Source: Bacillota bacterium
Lineage (GTDB): Bacteria > Bacillota > Clostridia > Oscillospirales > Ruminococcaceae
Length of the DNA stretch: 32,577 bases
NCBI GenBank assembly: GCA_023388515.1
Contig: JAEWGD010000030.1
Coordinates: 1 to 32,577 of the forward strand
Direction: 5' to 3'
This document shows positions 8,188-16,451 of this stretch, piece after piece; within the stretch, counting starts at the first letter, position 1; each line of letters starts with the position of its first letter. The notes under the pieces are model-generated. The model was not told the origin of the DNA, did no database searches, and saw only the letters and a program-made list of their open reading frames with translations. The translations under genes were made by a program, and so were the position numbers.

Positions 8188-8886
8188 ATGGCTTTAATTA
8201 ACTGCAATAATGTCACAATGAGCTATGAAAATAACACAGTTTTTACTGATTTAAACTTTAAGGTTAACAGTGGTGATTATCTTTGTATAGTAGGCGAGAA
8301 TGGTTCGGGAAAAAGCACGCTTATTAAGGGTTTGCTTGGGCTAAAATCACCTGTTAAGGGTAAGATTGAGTATGGCGATGGGTTGAAGAAAACAGAAATA
8401 GGGTATTTACCACAACAAACAAGCGTTCAAAAAGATTTTCCAGCTTCTGTATATGAGGTTGTTCTATCTGGTTGCTTGAATAGCAGAGGTTTAAAGCCGT
8501 TTTATTCTAAATTAGAAAAGGATACTACACTCAAAAACATGAAAAAGCTTGGTGTTGAGAACTTGAAAAAGAAATGCTATCGTGAGCTTTCGGGAGGTCA
8601 ACAACAAAGAGTTTTGCTCGCAAGAGCGTTATGTGCTACGAAGAAAGTTCTGTTGCTTGATGAGCCTATTTCTGGGCTTGATCCACTTGTTGCATCTGAA
8701 ATGTACAACATGATTAAAGAGCTAAATAAGGTTGATGGGATAACTATAATAATGGTTTCACATGATATAAACAGTGCAATTGAAAATGCTAGTTGTATAC
8801 TTCATATAAATAACGATGAAGGATATTTTTGTAAAACATCAGATTATATAAAAAGTGAAATGGGTATTAGGTTTTTAGGGGAGTAA
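8188..8886 (+). CDS. znuC: Zinc/metal ABC transporter ATP-binding protein
   Basis: Cytoplasmic ATPase of the importer. Walker A GENGSGKST is at residues 36-44, the Q-loop at LPQQ (74-77), the ABC signature LSGGQQQR at 134-141, Walker B VLLLDEP at 154-160 and the switch histidine at H192 (SHD). Length (232) is normal for the family. Its ribosome site AAGGAGG lies inside the 3' end of znuA, and the ATG follows the znuA stop with no gap, a sign of translational coupling. Confidence 0.94.
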   Translation: MALINCNNVTMSYENNTVFTDLNFKVNSGDYLCIVGENGSGKSTLIKGLLGLKSPVKGKIEYGDGLKKTEIGYLPQQTSVQKDFPASVYEVVLSGCLNSRGLKPFYSKLEKDTTLKNMKKLGVENLKKKCYRELSGGQQQRVLLARALCATKKVLLLDEPISGLDPLVASEMYNMIKELNKVDGITIIMVSHDINSAIENASCILHINNDEGYFCKTSDYIKSEMGIRFLGE

Positions 8887-8890
8887 ATTT

Positions 8891-9727
8891 ATGAGTGAAT
8901 TAATTCAGCAAATACAGAATGTTTTTACACTAGATTTAGTGGTTTTTCAATTAATTGGAGGAGTTTTGGTTTCATTATGTGCCTCTCTATTGGGAGTAAG
9001 TCTTGTGTTAAAACGTTGTTCAATGATAGGTGATGGATTATCTCATGTAGGTTTTGGAGCATTGTCAATCGCCGTTGTTATGAGCCTATCCCCATTAAAA
9101 GTAGCAATTCCTGTTGTAATAGTAGCAGCAGTAATACTTTTAAGATTAAGTGAAAGTAGCAGAATTAACGGAGATTCTGCGATTGCACTGTTTGCAACGA
9201 GTTCGCTTGCAATTGCAGTGTTTGTTACATCAAGAGCAAAGAAGATAAATGATGTCAGCAATTATATGTTTGGTAGTATTCTTGCTATGAACGAGAGTGA
9301 TGTAAAGAGAATAGTAATTTTATCAATAGTGGTTATACTAACATACATAATATTCTACAATAAAATTTTTGCAGTGACGTTTGATGGAGTTTTCTCAAGT
9401 GCAACAGGTATTAAGGTTAATTTATATAATATGATTATTGCAGTTTTAACAGCATTAACAGTTGTTTTTGGAATGCTTATGATGGGTTCGTTGCTGATTT
9501 CAAGTTTAATTATTTTTCCATCTTTGACTGCGATGAGGGTATGTAAAAGCTTTAAGGGAGTAATAATTACATCTTCTATAATAGCAGTGCTTTGCTTTAT
9601 CACAGGCTTTTTTGTTGCGATTATATGGAATGCATCACCTGGAGCAAGTGTAGTAATAGTGAATTTAATTGTGTTTACATTATTCTCAACATATGCAAAA
9701 ATAAAAACAAAACAAAAAAGTAGTTGA
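8891..9727 (+). CDS. znuB: Zinc/metal ABC transporter permease (ABC-3 family)
   Basis: Integral membrane permease of 278 residues that forms the channel with ZnuC. It is strongly hydrophobic with about eight predicted helices. The family features GVLVSLCASLLGVSLVLKRC near the N-terminus and LSHVGFGALS (about residues 50-59) are present, as is MMGSLLISSLIIFPSLTA in the C-terminal half. GGGGAG in the end of znuC is its ribosome site, four bases after the znuC stop. It closes the zur-znuACB operon. Confidence 0.93.
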   Translation: MSELIQQIQNVFTLDLVVFQLIGGVLVSLCASLLGVSLVLKRCSMIGDGLSHVGFGALSIAVVMSLSPLKVAIPVVIVAAVILLRLSESSRINGDSAIALFATSSLAIAVFVTSRAKKINDVSNYMFGSILAMNESDVKRIVILSIVVILTYIIFYNKIFAVTFDGVFSSATGIKVNLYNMIIAVLTALTVVFGMLMMGSLLISSLIIFPSLTAMRVCKSFKGVIITSSIIAVLCFITGFFVAIIWNASPGASVVIVNLIVFTLFSTYAKIKTKQKSS

Positions 9728-9729
9728 AA

Positions 9730-9778
9730 AAATTTAAAAAAGAACAAGGGCGAACCAGTAGAAGTTCGCCTTTGTTCT
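9730..9778 (-). terminator. Terminator of the 61-residue minus-strand gene (may also stop znuB)
   Basis: A 15-bp stem (9741-9755 with 9764-9778, one G-T pair) and 8-base loop. On the minus strand it is followed by TTTTTTAAATTTTTT, a classic terminator. On the plus strand no strong T-run follows, so stopping znuB transcripts there is less sure. Confidence 0.8.
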
Positions 9779-9784
9779 AGCTAG

Positions 9785-9970
9785 TTACTTTTCATTATCA
9801 TCTACCCAAGTTTTAGCATACTCTGCATTTTCAGGATTTTTCAATGAAACAAAACCATTGCAATCTGTATAATTATCAGTTATTACATAAGTTGAATATC
9901 TAGAGCCAGATAACTTAGGCTGATAGATTTTAACTTTTTTATCTTTATTAATATTAACACGTCTTGACAT
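9785..9970 (-). CDS. Small hypothetical protein (61 aa)
   Basis: Small, mostly polar protein beginning MSRRVNINKDKKVKIYQP and ending KTWVDDNEK. I recognise no family. The frame stays open a further 17 codons upstream, but AGAGGAG sits 6 bases before the ATG at 9970, which fixes this start. Good ribosome site, a strong dedicated terminator and isolation between two plus-strand operons argue that it is a real gene. No membrane segment or signal peptide. Confidence 0.65.
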   Translation of the reverse strand: MSRRVNINKDKKVKIYQPKLSGSRYSTYVITDNYTDCNGFVSLKNPENAEYAKTWVDDNEK

Positions 9971-10084
9971 ATTATCGACTCCTCTAAATTTTACTACAAA
10001 AATGCCAATTACAATTATCAACTCGGCATATGATTATTATCTGATGAAAACTTTTTTTTATTTTACCTAAGCAATAAATAATCC

Positions 10085-10113
10085 TTGTCAATTTTTAAGT
10101 TATACTGTATATT
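10085..10113 (+). promoter_or_regulatory. Promoter of cwlD
   Basis: TTGTCA (10085-10090), a 17-base spacer and TATATT (10108-10113). The implied leader is about 135 bases, AT-rich and purine-rich, with no clear structure. A sporulation sigma factor could act instead; I could not identify such a site confidently. Confidence 0.55.
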
Positions 10114-10255
10114 ATATATAGAAGTAGAAAGTGAAGAATGATATAGAAGAAATAATAATAGAAATAGACAAAAATAATTTTTAAAAAATATATAGCCTGT
10201 CATATTTGTACCATATTTTTCATAAGCTTTATTAAATCAAATAAGGGGTGGGCTT

Positions 10256-10981
10256 ATGAAAAAGTTTAGATTTAAGCATTGGAAAAGGGTAGTAGCTTCA
10301 CTGACAGTATTTTCACTGGCTTGTGTTGCAATTTATTTTGCTATGGACAAAATACAAACAGTTGTCCCAGCGTCAACGATGCCAAATAATGATTTGGTAA
10401 TAATCTTGGATGCTGGTCATGGTGGAATGGACGGGGGATGCTCATCAGCTGATGGTGTTCCTGAAAAAGGTATAAATCTTAATATTCTTTTGAATTTAAG
10501 GGATATGTTAACGACAGCTGGCTATAAGGTTGAGGTTACAAGGGATACGGATAGGTCGATTCATGACAAGGGTGTTGAGGGGATTGCTAATCAAAAAAGT
10601 TCTGATATGGATAATAGATTAGCTTTATTCAATAAATATCCAAATGCAATATGTATCTCGATACATCAAAATCAATTTACCGACCCTAAATACAGTGGGG
10701 CACAGATGTTTTATTCTGACAATAATGACAGTCAGTATCTAGCACAGGCTATTCAAGATAAGTTTGTGGAGTTTATTCAGCCTGAAAACAAAAGAGAAAT
10801 AAAGCCATGTGGTGAAGAGTTGTTTTTATGCCACTTTTCTAAGAACCCAACAGTTATGGTGGAGTGTGGCTTTTTGTCCAATGTTGAAGAGGCTAACAAG
10901 CTAAAAACAGAGGAGTATCAAAAAGAAATAGCATTTACAATATTTGCATCGATAAATGAATATTTGTCAAAGCAAAAATAG
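10256..10981 (+). CDS. cwlD: N-acetylmuramoyl-L-alanine amidase, CwlD-like
   Basis: Zn-dependent Amidase_3 enzyme that removes the stem peptide from muramic acid. CwlD acts in the spore cortex, where its product becomes muramic delta-lactam. One membrane anchor spans residues 12-30; the catalytic domain faces outside. Zn ligands are H55 (DAGHGG), E70 (EKG) and H137 (SIHQN); the catalytic glutamate is E203 (VECGF). GAQMFYS after the SIHQN block and the 241-residue length resemble CwlD (237 in Bacillus) rather than large autolysins. AAGGGGTGG precedes the ATG. The gene stands directly before radA (29 bases), a common clostridial context. Amidase: sure; CwlD role: likely. Confidence 0.83.
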   Translation: MKKFRFKHWKRVVASLTVFSLACVAIYFAMDKIQTVVPASTMPNNDLVIILDAGHGGMDGGCSSADGVPEKGINLNILLNLRDMLTTAGYKVEVTRDTDRSIHDKGVEGIANQKSSDMDNRLALFNKYPNAICISIHQNQFTDPKYSGAQMFYSDNNDSQYLAQAIQDKFVEFIQPENKREIKPCGEELFLCHFSKNPTVMVECGFLSNVEEANKLKTEEYQKEIAFTIFASINEYLSKQK

Positions 10982-11010
10982 GTCTGTTTTAAATGTAAGG
11001 AGAAGTTAAA

Positions 11011-12411
11011 ATGGCAGGGAAAATAAAAACAGTTTATGTCTGCAATCAATGTGGATTTGAAAGCCCAAAGTGGAACGGTAAATGTCAGAACTGTGATGAA
11101 TGGAACACCTTTGAGGAGCAAGAAGTTCGTGCGACAGCATCAAAATCTAACGTAGCAAAAAGACGTTCAGCAGATATTTCATCAAGAATAATGGGGTTAT
11201 CAGATATAGTTTTTGATGATGAGGTAAGGTATGATACAGGGATTGGCGAGTTAGACAGGGTTTTGGGTGGTGGCTTAGTAAAAGGTTCGATTGTACTTTT
11301 GGGTGGTGAGCCTGGCATAGGAAAGAGTACATTACTTTTGCAGATATGTCAATTCATGGGTGCGAACTATAAGATTTTATATGTTTCAGGAGAGGAATCA
11401 GCACGTCAGATTAAACTTAGAGCAGAACGATTAGGTGTTGATACAAAAAATCTCTACATATTGACAATAACTGATGCTGAGGCTATTTGTGATACTATAT
11501 CATCTGAAGTGCCAAATATTGTAATTATAGACTCAATCCAAACTATGAATATTCAACAGATTTCATCAAGTCCAGGTAGTATTACGCAAGTAAGAGAATG
11601 CACTAACTTGTTCATGCATACGGCAAAAACTGAAGAGATACCTATTTTTATAGTGGGCCATGTGAACAAGGATGGTGCAATAGCTGGACCTAAGGTGATG
11701 GAACATATTGTTGATGCGGTGCTTTATTTCGAGGGTGAAAGGCATTTAAGCTATCGAATTTTGCGAGCTGTAAAAAATCGTTTTGGCTCTACAAATGAAA
11801 TTGGCGTGTTCGAGATGATTGATAAGGGTTTGAGTGAAGTAAAAAATCCATCTGCGATGTTTTTGGCTGGCAGACCACATAATGTATCAGGTTCTTGTGT
11901 TTCATGCGTTATAGAAGGCTCACGTCCGATTTTAGCAGAAGTTCAGGCACTTGTTACAAAGAGTGGTTTTACAGCAGCGAGAAGAACGGCTACGGGGTTT
12001 GATTATAATAGAATGGCAATAATTATGGCTGTTCTTGAAAAACGCATGGGCTTGTTTTTTGGAACACTTGATGTATATTTAAACATTGTCGGTGGCTTTA
12101 AGCTTGATGAACCAGCAGGCGACCTGTCGGTTGCGTTAGCACTCTATTCAAGTCTTTTAGATAAGCCGATTAATGAAAAGATGCTTGCGTTTGGGGAAAT
12201 TGGTTTGGGTGGAGAAATACGCTCCGTGTCCCATGTTGTACAGCGAATTAAGGAAGCAGAAAGAATGGGCTTTGAGATATGCCTTATTCCTAAGCAGTCG
12301 TTTACAGGACTTAATGCTGATGATTTTAAAATTAGAGTAATTGGCGTGTCAAATTTAAAACAGGCATTTTCAGCATTTGAAAAATTATCAGCTAATAATA
12401 ACACTTTGTAG
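11011..12411 (+). CDS. radA: DNA repair protein RadA (Sms)
   Basis: RecA-like DNA helicase that drives branch migration in recombination repair. The N-terminal C4 zinc finger uses C11, C14, C25 and C28. Walker A GGEPGIGKST spans residues 98-107. The RadA-specific KNRFGS motif lies near residue 252, and a Lon-like C-terminal domain follows (GDLSVALALYSS). Length 466 is typical. AAGGAG lies before the ATG, 29 bases after cwlD, so the two may share a transcript. Confidence 0.97.
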   Translation: MAGKIKTVYVCNQCGFESPKWNGKCQNCDEWNTFEEQEVRATASKSNVAKRRSADISSRIMGLSDIVFDDEVRYDTGIGELDRVLGGGLVKGSIVLLGGEPGIGKSTLLLQICQFMGANYKILYVSGEESARQIKLRAERLGVDTKNLYILTITDAEAICDTISSEVPNIVIIDSIQTMNIQQISSSPGSITQVRECTNLFMHTAKTEEIPIFIVGHVNKDGAIAGPKVMEHIVDAVLYFEGERHLSYRILRAVKNRFGSTNEIGVFEMIDKGLSEVKNPSAMFLAGRPHNVSGSCVSCVIEGSRPILAEVQALVTKSGFTAARRTATGFDYNRMAIIMAVLEKRMGLFFGTLDVYLNIVGGFKLDEPAGDLSVALALYSSLLDKPINEKMLAFGEIGLGGEIRSVSHVVQRIKEAERMGFEICLIPKQSFTGLNADDFKIRVIGVSNLKQAFSAFEKLSANNNTL

Positions 12412-12455
12412 GCTTGTTAAAATAATTATTTATTAAGATAAATGTAAAAAAGTAA

Positions 12456-12483
12456 TTGACATTTTTATATAATTTGTTATAAT
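12456..12483 (+). promoter_or_regulatory. Promoter of the alaS T-box transcript
   Basis: TTGACA (12456-12461), a 16-base spacer and TATAAT (12478-12483). Transcription should begin near 12490. Confidence 0.8.
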
Positions 12484-12489
12484 GTAAAG

Positions 12490-12722
12490 AGAGATGTTTG
12501 TGGCGTTGAAAGGAATGACTGATTGATTATCACGCAGAGAGAAAGCGGTTGGTGAAAGCTTTTTGATAATAATTAGGTGCTACCCTTGAGCCATCGTGTG
12601 AAAGCATGACGTTTGCCAGCGTTAAAGGCGTTTTGAGAGGTGTCGTCTAGCTGCTTGATGACGCAATTTGGGTGGTACCACGAAGAGCTTTCGTCCCAAT
12701 TTTAGGGCGGAAGCATTTTTAT
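12490..12722 (+). promoter_or_regulatory. T-box leader (alanine specifier) controlling alaS
   Basis: A tRNA-sensing leader. It shows the Stem I elements AGAGAG and GGTTGGTGAAAGC, then a specifier GCT (12579-12581, alanine) followed by A, and the near-invariant T-box TGGGTGGTACCACG (12669-12682). Uncharged tRNA-Ala pairing at the specifier and T-box would favour the antiterminator over the terminator at its end. The specifier agrees with the downstream gene, alaS. Confidence 0.93.
12687..12722 (+). terminator. Conditional terminator of the T-box leader
   Basis: GCTTTCGTCC pairs with GGGCGGAAGC (two G-T pairs) around an 8-9 base loop and is followed by ATTTTTATTT. Its 5' arm lies right after the T-box sequence, as expected for competition with the antiterminator. 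Confidence 0.85.
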
Positions 12723-12765
12723 TTGTAAATTACAATATAATCTAAAAATAAAGGAGTTTAGCAAT

Positions 12766-15417
12766 ATGAAATGGCGTGGAGTTAATGAATTAAGAGAAAT
12801 GTTTTTGAAGTTTTTTGAGGATAAAAATCATACAAGAATGGCGAGTGCATCACTTGTACCACAGGGTGATAATAGCTTACTGTTGATAAATTCAGGTATG
12901 GCACCGCTTAAAAAGTATTTTTTAGGACAGGCAGTTCCACCAAGTAAGAGAGTTACAACTTGTCAGAAATGTATAAGAACACCTGATATTGAACGTGTTG
13001 GAAAGACATCAAGACATGGCACATATTTTGAAATGCTAGGCAATTTTTCTTTTGGGGATTATTTTAAGATAGAGGCAATTCAATGGGCGTGGGAGTTTTT
13101 TACTGAAGTTTTGGAAATGCCAAAGGACAAGCTATATATTTCTGTATATGAGGAAGATGATGAAGCATATGATATGTGGACAAAGCAAATAGGTGTTTCT
13201 CCTGATAATATGGTTCGTTTGGGTAAAGAGGATAACTTCTGGGAGCATGGCTCTGGTCCATGTGGTCCTTGTTCTGAACTGCATTTTGATAGGGGTGAAA
13301 GTCTTGGATGTGGCTCACCTGATTGTCAGGTAGGTTGCGATTGTGACAGATTTGTTGAGGTTTGGAATTTAGTATTCACGCAGTTTGATAGCGATGGAAA
13401 CGGAACTTACACACCTATGCCTAATCCAAATATTGATACAGGTATGGGTCTTGAGCGTTTGGCTTGCGTAATGCAAGGGGTTGATAATCTTTTTGAGGTG
13501 GATTCTGTTCAGAATATTATGAATCATATTTCTAGGATTGCTGAAGTAACATATAAAACTGACGATAAAACAGATGTATCTTTGCGTGTAATAACTGACC
13601 ATATTAGGAGTACAACATTTATGGTTGGTGATGGCGTTGTTCCATCAAATGAGGGTAGAGGATATGTGTTAAGGCGTTTGCTAAGGCGTGCTGCACGTCA
13701 TGGAAAAATGCTTGGTGTTATAAAACCTTTCCTATATGAAGTTTGTGATACGGTTATTAATGAGAATAAAACAGCATATCCTGAGTTGGAGGAAAAAAGG
13801 GAATATATTAAGAAGATTATTAAGATAGAAGAAGAAAATTTTGCAAGAACTATTGATAAGGGTGCAGAGCTTCTTAACAAGATTATGGATAAAATAATTA
13901 GTGATGGGCTTGAAAAGGTTTTGTCAGGTGATGACACATTTAAACTAAGTGATACCTATGGATTCCCGATAGATTTAACGATGGAAATTGCTTTGGAGAG
14001 AGGAATAACTCTTGATGAGGAGAGATTTAAGGAGCTAGTGCTTGAGCAAAAGCAAAAAGCAAGAGCAGACAGAGCATCAAAGGTTGGATCATCATGGGAG
14101 GCAAATAAGGCAGTCGATATTAATGCAGAACAAACTGTATTCACTGGATATACAAGCATGGAAGAAAAGTCTAAGGTTGTTGCTATTTTATCCGATGGAA
14201 AGCTTGTTGATAAGCTTAATGAGGGTGAAGAGGGCGTAATTGTGCTTGATAAAACTCCTTTCTATGCAGAAAGTGGTGGACAGATAGGCGATACTGGTGA
14301 AATTGAGGGCGACGGTCTGTTCGCAGTTGGCGATACAAAGAAAGCAGAAACTGGGCATATACTCCATGCGGGTATGCTTGAAACGGGTAGTATTTCTGTT
14401 GGAGAGGTTGTTTCTGCAAGGGTTGATAAGAAAAAAAGAATGTCAACAATGAGAAATCATACTGTTGCACATTTACTACAATCAGCATTGAGAACAGTGT
14501 TGGGCGAGCATGTTAGACAGGCTGGACAGCTTGTTTATCCTGAAAGATGTCGTTTTGATTTTTCGCATTTTAGTGCTATGACTGAAGATGAAATACAAAA
14601 GGTAGAGGATATTATTAACGAAAAGATTTTGGATGCAGTTGCTGTTAATATGGAAGAAATGGGGATTAATGAGGCGAAAAAGCTTGGTGCAATGGCTTTG
14701 TTCGGCGAAAAGTATGGTAATATTGTAAGAGTTGTCAGCGTTGATGATTTTTCAATGGAATTTTGTGGTGGAACTCATGTTGATAATACAGCAAAGATTG
14801 GCTTATTTAAAATAGTGTCTGAAAGCTCTGTTGCCGCTGGTGTAAGACGTATTGAGGCTGTTACTGGTGATGGCGTTTTGAATATGCTGTATGAATTCAA
14901 AGATACAATTGCAAAGTCTGCTAGCACATTAAAGCTTGCGAATGTAAATGAATTGCCTGAACGTTGTGTAACATTAATGGCTGATATTAAGGAAAAAGAC
15001 AGACAGATTGAAAAGCTAAACCAAAAGATGGCTGGTAATCAGCTTGAGGGAATATTTGAAAATGCAAGAGATGTCTATGGGACAAAAATAGTTTCTGCAT
15101 TGTTTAATGGTACAAATGCAGATATGTTGAGGCAGATTGGTGATAAGGTTAAGGAAAAGGAAAGCGATATTATAGCTGTTTTTGCTGGTATTTCTGAGGG
15201 CAAGGGAAATTTCTATTGCGTATGTAGCAACTCTGCAATAGACAAGGGGGCTCATGCTGGAAAGATAGTTCAAAGGGTTTCAGCAATTACAGGGGGAAAA
15301 GGTGGAGGCCGTGCTGATAGTGCTATGGCTGGCATTGGTAAGGACTATATGGTAGATGAGGCGTTGTCAGCACTTGAGGGAATTGTTAAAGAAATTTTAA
15401 GTATAGGAGTGAATTAA
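12766..15417 (+). CDS. alaS: Alanyl-tRNA synthetase
   Basis: Class II synthetase that charges tRNA-Ala and clears Ser/Gly mischarges. The 883-residue length is normal. The catalytic core shows RHGTYFEMLGNFSFGDYFK near residues 83-101 and GMGLERL. The editing domain has HTVAH (H565, H569) and CGGTH (C667, H671), which together form the Zn site. The C-terminal DHHA1 domain ends with GGKGGGRADSAMAG. AAGGAG is placed 9 bases before the ATG. It is controlled by the T-box leader. The HIT gene follows after one base. Confidence 0.99.
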   Translation: MKWRGVNELREMFLKFFEDKNHTRMASASLVPQGDNSLLLINSGMAPLKKYFLGQAVPPSKRVTTCQKCIRTPDIERVGKTSRHGTYFEMLGNFSFGDYFKIEAIQWAWEFFTEVLEMPKDKLYISVYEEDDEAYDMWTKQIGVSPDNMVRLGKEDNFWEHGSGPCGPCSELHFDRGESLGCGSPDCQVGCDCDRFVEVWNLVFTQFDSDGNGTYTPMPNPNIDTGMGLERLACVMQGVDNLFEVDSVQNIMNHISRIAEVTYKTDDKTDVSLRVITDHIRSTTFMVGDGVVPSNEGRGYVLRRLLRRAARHGKMLGVIKPFLYEVCDTVINENKTAYPELEEKREYIKKIIKIEEENFARTIDKGAELLNKIMDKIISDGLEKVLSGDDTFKLSDTYGFPIDLTMEIALERGITLDEERFKELVLEQKQKARADRASKVGSSWEANKAVDINAEQTVFTGYTSMEEKSKVVAILSDGKLVDKLNEGEEGVIVLDKTPFYAESGGQIGDTGEIEGDGLFAVGDTKKAETGHILHAGMLETGSISVGEVVSARVDKKKRMSTMRNHTVAHLLQSALRTVLGEHVRQAGQLVYPERCRFDFSHFSAMTEDEIQKVEDIINEKILDAVAVNMEEMGINEAKKLGAMALFGEKYGNIVRVVSVDDFSMEFCGGTHVDNTAKIGLFKIVSESSVAAGVRRIEAVTGDGVLNMLYEFKDTIAKSASTLKLANVNELPERCVTLMADIKEKDRQIEKLNQKMAGNQLEGIFENARDVYGTKIVSALFNGTNADMLRQIGDKVKEKESDIIAVFAGISEGKGNFYCVCSNSAIDKGAHAGKIVQRVSAITGGKGGGRADSAMAGIGKDYMVDEALSALEGIVKEILSIGVN

Positions 15418-15418
15418 A

Positions 15419-15757
15419 TTGGATTGCTTGTTTTGTAAGATAATATCAGGAGATATTCCGAGTAAAAAGATTTATGAAGACGATTTGGTGTACGTTTTTG
15501 AGGATATTGCACCTACTGCACCAATTCATTATTTGATAATTCCTAAGGAACATATTGCTAGTGCATCAGAGATTAATGAAAAGAACTCAAAGGTTGTTGC
15601 ACATATTTTTGAAGTTATATCAAAGCTTGCAGAGGAAAAGGGCATGATAGATGGCTTTAGAGTAGTGAATAACTGTGGAGAAAGTGCTGGACAGACGGTT
15701 AAACATTTGCATTTTCACTTGCTTTCAGGTAGGGATTTGAGTTGGCCAGCAGGTTAA
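15419..15757 (+). CDS. HIT family nucleotide-binding hydrolase (HinT-like)
   Basis: A 112-residue histidine-triad protein. The triad HLHFH is at H96, H98 and H100, with H98 the expected nucleophile by analogy with HINT; relatives hydrolyse AMP-lysine and other nucleoside phosphoramidates. The N-terminus DCLFCKIISGDIPS is typical of the HinT/PKCI branch. The start is a TTG at 15419, supported by AGGAGTG about 7 bases upstream inside the end of alaS; no in-frame ATG is nearby. It is transcribed with alaS, and a role in clearing aminoacyl-AMP would suit that pairing, though this is inference. Confidence 0.9.
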   Translation: MDCLFCKIISGDIPSKKIYEDDLVYVFEDIAPTAPIHYLIIPKEHIASASEINEKNSKVVAHIFEVISKLAEEKGMIDGFRVVNNCGESAGQTVKHLHFHLLSGRDLSWPAG

Positions 15758-15790
15758 GTTATTGGAACTAAATTTGCTTTTCTAAAATAA

Positions 15791-15860
15791 GTTGCTCAAT
15801 ACTTGATAAAGTTTTAGGAAAAGAATGATAGTTGCGTTTGATTATTGAGCCAAACGCAAC
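15791..15860 (+). promoter_or_regulatory. Structured leader with possible pseudoknot before the phosphoribosyltransferase gene
   Basis: A perfect 10-bp hairpin, GTTGCGTTTG (15831-15840) with CAAACGCAAC (15851-15860), has the 10-base loop ATTATTGAGC. Eight bases at the end of that loop region (15843-15850) are the exact complement of GCTCAATA at 15794-15801. The two helices could form a pseudoknot or compete. No T-run follows, so any control would be on translation or stability. Confidence 0.45.
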
Positions 15861-15884
15861 AAATAAAATATTTGGAGGCAGATG

Positions 15885-16424
15885 ATGGCTGATACATATA
15901 CATTAAAAGTGGCAGGAATTACAAAGGAACTTCAAATTTGTCCTGTTAATGATAAGCTTGATATTGCTGCGTTTATTATGTTTTCAGATGTTGAGCTTAC
16001 TGTTGCAGCTGCAACTGAATTGATAAGTAAATGCCCTGAATGTGACATAATTATAACAGCTGAAAGCAAGGGGATACCTCTTGCATATGAAATGTCAAGG
16101 CAGACTGGAAAGAAATATATTGTTGCAAGAAAATCAATTAAGCTTTATATGAAAAATCCTATTGGTGTTGAGGTACAGTCGATAACCACTAGTGCAAGGC
16201 AAATGCTCTACCTTGATAGCAATGATATATTGGAGCTAAAGGGTAAGAAAGTGCTTATTGTTGACGATGTAATAAGTACAGGAGAGTCCATAAATTCAGT
16301 TGTAAACCTTGTTGAAAAGGCTGGTGGAATAGTTGTTGGCAAGGCAGCAGTTTTAGCTGAGGGTGATGCAGCAGACAGAAAAGATATAATTTTTCTTGAA
16401 AAGCTACCTTTGTTTTTTAAGTAA
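15885..16424 (+). CDS. Adenine-type phosphoribosyltransferase family protein
   Basis: Type I PRTase fold of 179 residues. The PRPP-binding loop VLIVDDVISTGES is at residues 123-135 with the D127-D128 pair. The flexible-loop region ESKGIPLAYEMSR (60-72) and VARKSIK (80-86) resemble adenine phosphoribosyltransferase, so purine salvage is the first guess. The purine specificity is not certain, and related copies act as regulators. Two ATGs stand in a row: GGAGG ends three bases before 15882 but six before 15885, so 15885 is preferred. A structured leader precedes it; I see no purine-riboswitch core there. Confidence 0.8.
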   Translation: MADTYTLKVAGITKELQICPVNDKLDIAAFIMFSDVELTVAAATELISKCPECDIIITAESKGIPLAYEMSRQTGKKYIVARKSIKLYMKNPIGVEVQSITTSARQMLYLDSNDILELKGKKVLIVDDVISTGESINSVVNLVEKAGGIVVGKAAVLAEGDAADRKDIIFLEKLPLFFK

Positions 16425-16451
16425 AATATTACAACATAAAGGGTGATAGAC

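Noticed and set aside
15758..15881. Purine riboswitch before the adenine-type phosphoribosyltransferase
   Set aside because: The leader has none of the purine-aptamer conserved junction sequences and no U-run terminator.
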